Below, piece by piece: positions 58,318 to 64,000 of a stretch of 64,000 nt of DNA (position 1 is the first letter of the stretch; every line of letters begins with the position of its first letter). A program made the translations under genes and the position numbers. The notes beneath the pieces were generated by a model. That model had not been told where the DNA came from. It saw only the letters and a list, made by a program, of their open reading frames with translations, and ran no database searches. This DNA is from Pseudomonas sp. JM0905a (GTDB lineage: Bacteria > Pseudomonadota > Gammaproteobacteria > Pseudomonadales > Pseudomonadaceae), in the NCBI RefSeq assembly GCF_014700075.1, contig NZ_JACXBU010000003.1, forward strand, positions 310,001-374,000. Direction: 5' to 3'.

Positions 58318-59223
58318 TCAACTGGCTGGCGTCGGAGCTGCGAATTCCTCTTGCAGCGCCGCACGAATCCAGCCTTCGAACCACTCCACATCGGCGCTCA
58401 CCGGCCCTGGGGGCAGCAGCAGTTGGTAGCTCTCCAGCTGCACCTCTTCCGCCAGCGGGCGCACCAGGGTGCCGGCGGCCAATTGGTGCTTCACCAGCAC
58501 CGCATTGGCCAGGGCGATTCCGTGGCCGGACTCGGCCATCGACAGCGCGTGGTCATTGCTGACGTAGAGCACGTCCGAACTCACCCGCAGCGAGAGGCCG
58601 ACGGTGGACAGCCAGAGATTCCACCATTCGCCGTCGTCCACGTGGATCAGCTTGTGCTGCGCCAGCTCGCTGACGCTGTTCAGCGGGCCCTGTTCGGCCA
58701 GGTAGGACGGCGAGCACACCGGGAACACCGTCGGACGGATCAGGGTGCTGTGGCACTGCGAGTAGACGCCCGGCAGGCCGTAGACGATGCCCAGGTCGGC
58801 GGTTTTGCCGTCCACTTCGGTGAAAGTCGGGTTGGGTTCCACTGCCACCTTCATCCCCGGCCGCTGCTGGCGCAGGGATTCCAGGCGCGGCATCAGCCAG
58901 CGCTTGGCGAAGGCGGGCACTACCATGATCTTCAGCCAGCGCGCGGTGCCGCCGGGGGCCAGCTCATGGCCGGCGTCGGCGATCTGCTGCAGGGCTGTGG
59001 ATATCTTCGCGTAATAGCGCTGCCCGGCCGGCGTCAGGCTCACCCCGCGCGGTGTGCGCTCGAACAACTGCACGCCCAGCCAGTCCTCCAGCAGCTTCAC
59101 GTGGCGACCGATGGCCGGCTGGGTCACGTGCAGGACCTTGGAGGCCGCGACATAGCTGCCCAGCCGGGCGGCGGCCTCGAAGGCGCGGACGGCGTTGAGC
59201 GGTGGAAGGCGCTGGATGGACAT
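58318..59223 (-). CDS. LysR-family regulator, GcvA type
   Basis: A 301-aa LysR regulator: HTH MSIQRLPPLNAVRAFEAAARLGSYVAASKVLHVTQPAIGRHVKLLEDWLGVQLFERTPRGVSLTPAG, then a PBP-like effector domain. GcvA-type regulators share RLPPLNAVRAFEAAAR. Divergent from the polyamine-type ABC transporter operon across 218 nt containing AT-rich TTAATTTTTTTAAT near 59247-59260, and therefore a likely regulator of it. The stop abuts the reductase gene stop. Confidence 0.9.
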   Translation of the reverse strand: MSIQRLPPLNAVRAFEAAARLGSYVAASKVLHVTQPAIGRHVKLLEDWLGVQLFERTPRGVSLTPAGQRYYAKISTALQQIADAGHELAPGGTARWLKIMVVPAFAKRWLMPRLESLRQQRPGMKVAVEPNPTFTEVDGKTADLGIVYGLPGVYSQCHSTLIRPTVFPVCSPSYLAEQGPLNSVSELAQHKLIHVDDGEWWNLWLSTVGLSLRVSSDVLYVSNDHALSMAESGHGIALANAVLVKHQLAAGTLVRPLAEEVQLESYQLLLPPGPVSADVEWFEGWIRAALQEEFAAPTPAS

Positions 59224-59441
59224 GGGCCTGGACCTCGGTGAGAGCTGTTAATTTTTTTAATATCGAATGTAAGAAAATTGAGCTTTCCGCTCAATCACCT
59301 TTCTCCGAATATCCATCCCAGCAGCACCACAACAATCGGAGCCGATAACCCGGCCAGCGCTGCATCCGGCGTTTCTCTAGTCCTGCCAGAACAACTACAA
59401 GACCCCCCGCCCACCCGTGGGGAAGGAACCGGAGGTTTCAC

Positions 59442-60560
59442 ATGAGTGCCCTGCATAGCCTGCAGACGGCAGCGGTTTCGATCCGCTCCGTGCGCAAGGT
59501 CTACGGCGATCCGGCCAGCGGTCCCGTGGCGCTGAAATGCGTCGATCTGGACATCCGCGACAACGAATTCTTCACCCTGCTCGGCCCCTCCGGCTGCGGC
59601 AAGACCACCCTCCTGCGCATGATCGCCGGCTTCGAGTTCCCCACCGCTGGGGAAATCCGCCTGTACGGCGAGAACATCGCCGACCGCCCGCCTTTCGAGC
59701 GACCGGTGAACACGGTGTTCCAGCACTATGCGCTGTTCCCGCACATGACCATCGCCGAGAACCTGGCCTTCGGCCTGGAATCGCACCCGATGGGCAAGCG
59801 CATGGGCAAGGCGGAGATCGCCGAGCGCGTGCGTGAAATGCTCGCCCTGGTGCAGATGGAGCGCTTCGCCCAGCGCAAGCCGACCCAGCTCTCCGGCGGC
59901 CAGCAACAGCGCGTGGCCCTGGCCCGTGCGCTGGCGCCGCATCCCAAGGTGCTGTTGCTCGACGAGCCGCTTTCCGCGCTCGACCTCAAGCTGCGCCAGG
60001 CCATGCGTGAGGAATTGAAGGCGATCCAGGCCAAGACCGGCATCACCTTCATCTTCGTCACCCACGACCAGGAAGAAGCGCTGACCATGTCCGACCGCAT
60101 CGCCGTGCTCTCCGAGGGCGAGGTGCAGCAGGTGGGCCGTCCTGACGACATCTACGAGCGCCCGCGTAACCGCTTCGTCGCCGACTTCATCGGCGAGACC
60201 AACTTCCTTCCGGCCCGCGTCGAGAACTTCATTGATGAGCGCGCGTACTACCGCATCGCCGGCGACCAGCTGATCGAGGCCGGTAGTCGCGAGGGCCTGA
60301 AGGTCGGCGCCGAGGTCACTCTGTCGATCCGTCCGGAACGCCTTCAACTGGTGAGCGAAGACGCGCCGACGGCGACGCCGTGCAGCATCGTCGCGCAGAT
60401 CTACCTGGGCACCGACCTGCAATACCAGGTCAGCCTTGCCGACGGCACTCGCCTGACGGTCCGCGCGCCTAACAGCGCCGGCCAGCGTCAGCGGCTGGTG
60501 CCCGGGCAGCGTGCCGGGTTGCTGTTCGAGAAGGGCAGCGCCAGCGTCCTGGTGGACTGA
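59442..60560 (+). CDS. potA: Polyamine-type ABC transporter ATPase (PotA-like)
   Basis: A 372-aa ABC ATPase with an additional C-terminal TOBE domain: Walker A GPSGCGKTT, Q-loop NTVFQHYALFPHMT, signature LSGGQQQRVALARAL, Walker B VLLLDEPLSALD, H-loop VTHDQEEALTMSD. Matches PotA/PotG-type spermidine/putrescine importer ATPases. It is the first gene of a four-gene transporter operon. Confidence 0.9.
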   Translation: MSALHSLQTAAVSIRSVRKVYGDPASGPVALKCVDLDIRDNEFFTLLGPSGCGKTTLLRMIAGFEFPTAGEIRLYGENIADRPPFERPVNTVFQHYALFPHMTIAENLAFGLESHPMGKRMGKAEIAERVREMLALVQMERFAQRKPTQLSGGQQQRVALARALAPHPKVLLLDEPLSALDLKLRQAMREELKAIQAKTGITFIFVTHDQEEALTMSDRIAVLSEGEVQQVGRPDDIYERPRNRFVADFIGETNFLPARVENFIDERAYYRIAGDQLIEAGSREGLKVGAEVTLSIRPERLQLVSEDAPTATPCSIVAQIYLGTDLQYQVSLADGTRLTVRAPNSAGQRQRLVPGQRAGLLFEKGSASVLVD

Positions 60561-60572
60561 GCGGGGGTGAGC

Positions 60573-61496
60573 ATGAACGAGTTATCCACAACCGGCGGTT
60601 CGCTGGAGCGGCGCAAGGCGCTGCGCAGCTTCCTCGGCGTGTCGCCCGCGTTGATCTCCATCGGTCTGTTCCTGATCGTGCCGATCTTCATCGTGGTCGC
60701 CTACTCGCTGATGCAGGCCAACCCCTACGGCGGGGTGAACCAGCAGTTCAGCATCGACGCCTACGTGTCATTGCTGTTCGAGCGTCAGTTGGACGACAGC
60801 CTGGCCTTTGCCGACTCCTACCTGGTGATCGCGCTGCGCTCCATCGGCATCGCCGCTGCGACCACGCTCATCACCCTGCTGGTGGGCTTCCCGGTGGCGG
60901 TCTGGCTGGCGATGCAGCCGGCGCACCGGCGCGGTTTGTTGATCTTCCTGATCACCGTACCGTTCTGGGCCAATCTGCTGATCCGCACCTACGCCTGGAT
61001 CCTGCTGCTGCGCGGCACCGGCGTGGTCAACGGCACCCTGATGAGCCTGGGCGTAATCCACCAACCGCTGGACCTGCTGTACACCGATGGCGCCGTGCTG
61101 CTGGGTCTGGTCTACACCTACGCGCCCTTTGTTGTGCTGCCGATCTACTCGACCCTGGAGAAGATGGACATGCGCCTGCTCGAAGCTGCCCAGGACCTCT
61201 ACGCCGGGCGCATCCGCACCCTGCGCAAGGTCGTCCTGCCCATCGCCCGGCCGGGCATCCTCGCTGGCGCCATTCTCACCTTCGTGCCTTGCCTGGGCGC
61301 GATGATCGCCCCCGAGCTGCTCGGCGGCGGCACCAAGATGATGCTCGGCAACCTGATCTTCCGGCAGTTCAGCGATGCGCGGAACTGGCCCTTCGGCGCG
61401 GCCCTGTCGCTGGTGCTGATGGCCGCGGTGATGCTGGTGCTGATGTTCTATGCGATGCGCGCCGAGCGCCTGCGCATTGCCCGGGGAGGTGAATGA
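60573..61496 (+). CDS. potB: Polyamine-type ABC transporter permease (PotB-like)
   Basis: A 307-aa permease with six helices: LISIGLFLIVPIFIVVAYSLMQ near the N-terminus and the EAA loop EAAQDLYAGRIRTLRKVVLPIARPGILAG. ATG 60573 has GGGGG 5 nt upstream; an in-frame GTG lies at 60567. Overlaps the next permease by 4 nt. Confidence 0.9.
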   Translation: MNELSTTGGSLERRKALRSFLGVSPALISIGLFLIVPIFIVVAYSLMQANPYGGVNQQFSIDAYVSLLFERQLDDSLAFADSYLVIALRSIGIAAATTLITLLVGFPVAVWLAMQPAHRRGLLIFLITVPFWANLLIRTYAWILLLRGTGVVNGTLMSLGVIHQPLDLLYTDGAVLLGLVYTYAPFVVLPIYSTLEKMDMRLLEAAQDLYAGRIRTLRKVVLPIARPGILAGAILTFVPCLGAMIAPELLGGGTKMMLGNLIFRQFSDARNWPFGAALSLVLMAAVMLVLMFYAMRAERLRIARGGE

Positions 61497-62302
61497 TGCT
61501 TTCGCTGCTGTTCAAGCGCCGTCTCGGCGTACAGGACTTCCCCGGCTTCGGCGGGCTGAGCTTCCTGTTCTACCTGTACCTCTACGCGCCCATCGTGGTC
61601 CTGGTGGTGCTGTCGTTCAACGCCAACCAGTCCGCCACCGTGTGGACCGGCTTCAGCCTCGACTGGTACCGCGCCGCCTTCGCCAACCAGGCGCTGCGCC
61701 AGGCCGCCGGCAACAGTCTGCTGATTGCCGTGTGCGCCAGTGTGATCGCCACCGCGATCGCCACCCTGGCTGCGCTCGGCACCTCGCGTGGGGCCAAGTT
61801 CAAGGGCATGCGCCTGTCCATGGGTGCGATCATGCTGCCGCTGGTGCTGCCGGAAATCGTGGTCGGCGTCGCCACCCTGGCGCTGTTCTCCACCCTCGGC
61901 CTGTCCTTGGGCTACGGCAACCTGATCATCGCCCACACGGTGTTCTGCATTCCGTTCGCCTACCTGCCGATCCGCGCTCGGCTGAACGACATGGACCTGT
62001 CCCTGGAACAGGCTGCCGCCGACCTTTACGCCGGCCCCTGGCGGACCTTCCGCAAGGTCACCCTGCCACTGCTGACGCCGGGCATCGTCTCCGGGCTGAT
62101 GCTGGCCTTCATCGTCTCGCTGGATAACTTCGTGATCTCGATGATGGTCTCCCAGGCCGGCACCACCACCTTGCCGATCTTCATCTTCGGCCTGCTGCGG
62201 ATGGGCGTGACGCCCGACGTGAATGCGGTCTCGACCCTGATCCTCGGCGTTTCCGTGCTGTTCGTAACCTTGTCCTACCTGCTCGGCAAGAAAAAGGCCT
62301 GA
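61493..62302 (+). CDS. potC: Polyamine-type ABC transporter permease (PotC-like)
   Basis: A 269-aa permease with six helices, LYLYAPIVVLVVLSFNANQSATVWTGFSLDWYRAAF at the N-terminus and the EAA loop EQAAADLYAGPWRTFRKVTLPLLTPGIVSG. Pairs with the upstream PotB-like permease. Two ATGs (61493 and 61496) follow GGGGAGG; either is possible. Confidence 0.9.
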   Translation: MMLSLLFKRRLGVQDFPGFGGLSFLFYLYLYAPIVVLVVLSFNANQSATVWTGFSLDWYRAAFANQALRQAAGNSLLIAVCASVIATAIATLAALGTSRGAKFKGMRLSMGAIMLPLVLPEIVVGVATLALFSTLGLSLGYGNLIIAHTVFCIPFAYLPIRARLNDMDLSLEQAAADLYAGPWRTFRKVTLPLLTPGIVSGLMLAFIVSLDNFVISMMVSQAGTTTLPIFIFGLLRMGVTPDVNAVSTLILGVSVLFVTLSYLLGKKKA

Positions 62303-62322
62303 GCCCACTCTCGGAGTTGAAC

Positions 62323-63357
62323 ATGAGCAAACTGATCGCTGCTGTAGGGGCCACACTTTCGCTGGGCCTGGCCGCCGGTGCACAGGCCGCCGAACAACTG
62401 AACGTGGTGAGCTGGAGCGGCTACTTCTCGCCGCCGATCCTGGAGAAGTTCGAGAAGGAAACCGGCATCAAGGTGACCGTGGATTCCTATGACTCCAACG
62501 AGACCCTGCTGGCCAAGTTGAAACAGGGCGGCACCGGCTACGATGTGGCCATTCCCTCGCACCAGTTCGTGCCGATCCTGGTGCAGGAGAAACTGCTGGA
62601 GCGCTTCGATCCCGTCAATCAGCCGTACTACGCGAATATCGAAGACAACCTGAAGAAACCCACCTGGGACCCGGAAGGCGCGTACGCCGTGCCCTTCATC
62701 TGGGGCACCACCAGCGTGGTCCTCGACGGTGCCAAGTACAGCGGCCCGGCCGACAGTTACTCGGTGCTGTTCACTCCGCCCAAGGAGCTGCAGGGCAGGA
62801 TCAACATGTTCGACTCCTCCAGCGAAGTGATCGACACCGCCAGCCTCTACCTGGGCATCCCGCTGTGCAGCGAGGATCCCAAGCAGATGCAACAGGTGCT
62901 GACCCTGCTGAAGAACCAGAAGGGCTTCGTGAAGACGTACAGCTCCAAGGCCGGCTCGATCCGCGAAAACCTAGCCTCGGGCGAAGTCGACATGTCGATG
63001 TTCTGGGGCGGCTCGTCGATGCGGGCGCGTGAGATGAAATCCAGCCTGAAGTACCTCTACCCGAAAGAGGGCGTGATGGCCTGGGTGGACAACCTGGTGA
63101 TCCCGGCTGGCGCGAAGAACCCTGAGAACGCGAAGAAGTTCATCGCCTTCCTCAGCCAGCCTGAGAACGCGGCGATGACCCAGAACTTCCTCAAGCACCA
63201 GAGCCCGATCAAGGGCGTGGAACCCTTCCTCGATGCCAGCCTCAAGGATGCGCCCGAGCTGCATATCCCAGAGGGCACCAAGGTGGTGTTCAGCAAGACC
63301 TGCGGCGAAGGCGCGATCCGCCTGGCCGATCGCATCTGGACCAACCTGATGCGCTGA
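62323..63357 (+). CDS. potD: Polyamine-type periplasmic binding protein (PotD/PotF-like)
   Basis: A 344-aa periplasmic protein with a signal peptide (MSKLIAAVGATLSLGLAAGAQAAEQ): LNVVSWSGYFSPPILEKFEKETGIKVTVDSYDSNETLLAKLKQGGTGYDVAIPSHQFV is the type of the PotD/PotF family. The substrate may be spermidine, putrescine or another cationic compound. Followed by an amidase, suggesting import of an amide substrate. Confidence 0.9.
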   Translation: MSKLIAAVGATLSLGLAAGAQAAEQLNVVSWSGYFSPPILEKFEKETGIKVTVDSYDSNETLLAKLKQGGTGYDVAIPSHQFVPILVQEKLLERFDPVNQPYYANIEDNLKKPTWDPEGAYAVPFIWGTTSVVLDGAKYSGPADSYSVLFTPPKELQGRINMFDSSSEVIDTASLYLGIPLCSEDPKQMQQVLTLLKNQKGFVKTYSSKAGSIRENLASGEVDMSMFWGGSSMRAREMKSSLKYLYPKEGVMAWVDNLVIPAGAKNPENAKKFIAFLSQPENAAMTQNFLKHQSPIKGVEPFLDASLKDAPELHIPEGTKVVFSKTCGEGAIRLADRIWTNLMR

Positions 63358-63440
63358 TTCCCTCAAGGGACCACGGCATAGCGATGCGCGCCTGCGCCCC
63401 TCGGTGCAGCGGCATCGCTCGGCCTGAAGAACGCAACAAG

Positions 63441-63495
63441 CCCCGCCATCGCGCGGGGCCGCTGAACCCGACTAAACCTTCCCGCCTGCGGGAAG
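63441..63495 (+). terminator. Two hairpins between the binding protein and the amidase
   Basis: GCCCCGC/GCGGGGC (63441-63460 area) and CTTCCCGC/GCGGGAAG (63478-63495, 2-nt loop). Neither is followed by a T-run, so they may attenuate or stabilise the mRNA rather than end it. Confidence 0.4.
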
Positions 63496-63519
63496 CCCTG
63501 ATGAAAAAGGCCGCGCTCC

Positions 63520-64000
63520 ATGAGCCAGTACAAGCACAACAACGAACTCGTCCAGCTCCAGGCCCATGAGCTGGCCGAACGCATCCGCCAGCGCCAGGTA
63601 TCCTGCCGCGAAGTCATGCAGGCGCATCTGGCGCAGATCGAGCGCTACAACCCGGCGGTCAACGCCATCATCAGCCTGCAGCCCGAAGAGCAACTGCTGG
63701 CCGAAGCCGACCAGCGCGACGCCGAACTGGCGCGCGGCGAGTACCGCGGCTGGATGCACGGCCTGCCGCATGCAGTGAAGGACTTGTCGCTGACCCGGGG
63801 CATCCGCACCACCCTCGGCTCGCCGCTGTTCCGCGACTATGTGCCCGAGCGCGACGGCATCATGGTCGAGCGCATCAAGGCTGCTGGCGCGATCATCATC
63901 GGCAAGACCAACACCCCCGAATTCGGCCTGGGTTCGCACAGCTACAACCCGATCTTCGGCGCCACCGGCTGCGCCTACGCACCGGAGCGCACGGCCGGCG
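63520..64000 (+). CDS. Amidase (amidase signature family), cut by the window edge
   Basis: The first 160 residues of an amidase-signature enzyme: LQAHELAERIRQRQVSCREVMQAHLAQIERYNPAVNAII, then HGLPHAVKDLSLTRGIRTTLGS with the catalytic lysine (VKD) and IKAAGAIIIGKTNTPEFGLGSHSYNPIFGATG. The Ser-cisSer/Ser pair lies beyond the edge. It follows the ABC transporter by 162 nt on the same strand and may act on its imported substrate. Confidence 0.9.
   Translation, partial: MSQYKHNNELVQLQAHELAERIRQRQVSCREVMQAHLAQIERYNPAVNAIISLQPEEQLLAEADQRDAELARGEYRGWMHGLPHAVKDLSLTRGIRTTLGSPLFRDYVPERDGIMVERIKAAGAIIIGKTNTPEFGLGSHSYNPIFGATGCAYAPERTAG

Overview
The window is a high-GC gammaproteobacterial chromosome segment and almost certainly a Pseudomonas. 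From about 12.1 kb to 62 kb it follows, gene by gene, the glnK-amtB ... xerC-dapF-lysA ... cyaA-argH-fimS-algR-hemCD-hemXY ... dsbH-algQ-algP ... hemB-ppk/ppx-trxA-rho-ubiD block known from Pseudomonas aeruginosa. AlgP, AlgQ, FimS/AlgR and SutA together are diagnostic of the genus. No rRNA, tRNA or CRISPR array was seen.

Positions 1-11283 are foreign: an accessory island ending inside yifB/comM. Only the first 282 codons of comM remain on the right (11281-12129, minus strand), and the reading frame stops on the first island codon. comM is the known integration site of the Tn7-like Tn6022/AbaR elements of Acinetobacter, and an ACCGC pentamer, the duplication I recall for those elements, is present at this junction. 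The first gene inside the island end (9258-11213) resembles TnsE of Tn7, and the last 45 bp carry TGAGAC/TGAGAA repeats spaced about 20 bp apart like transposase sites. The remaining core transposition genes and the comM 3' part must lie left of base 1 if the model is right. Cargo, all minus strand except one small ORF: a cut-off PD-(D/E)XK restriction-type endonuclease, an inositol-monophosphatase/CysQ-like phosphatase, a HelD-type superfamily 1 helicase with an inserted nuclease-like segment and C-terminal zinc ribbon, an IetAS pair (AAA ATPase plus subtilisin-like protease; a known toxin-antitoxin and reported anti-phage module), and an AbiEi-like antitoxin without an adjacent toxin. This reads as a compact defence island on a Tn7-like transposon.

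The core region is housekeeping and regulatory: nitrogen sensing (glnK-amtB behind an NtrC/sigma-54 promoter), slow-growth transcription (sutA), chromosome dimer resolution and lysine/peptidoglycan precursors (xerC, dapF, lysA), iron-sulfur/frataxin (cyaY), nucleotide signalling (rnk, cyaA), arginine (argH), the FimS/AlgR two-component system next to haem genes (hemC, hemD, hemX, hemY, and distant hemB), AlgQ/AlgP, an iron permease with a cytochrome c domain, polyphosphate metabolism (ppk convergent with ppx), thioredoxin, Rho, and ubiquinone biosynthesis (ubiK, ubiD).

The right end (58.3-64 kb) is a transport and catabolic cluster: a GcvA-type LysR regulator divergent from a complete spermidine/putrescine-type ABC transporter (ATPase, two permeases, binding protein) followed by an amidase cut by the window edge. 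Most operon ends carry clear intrinsic terminators, listed individually.
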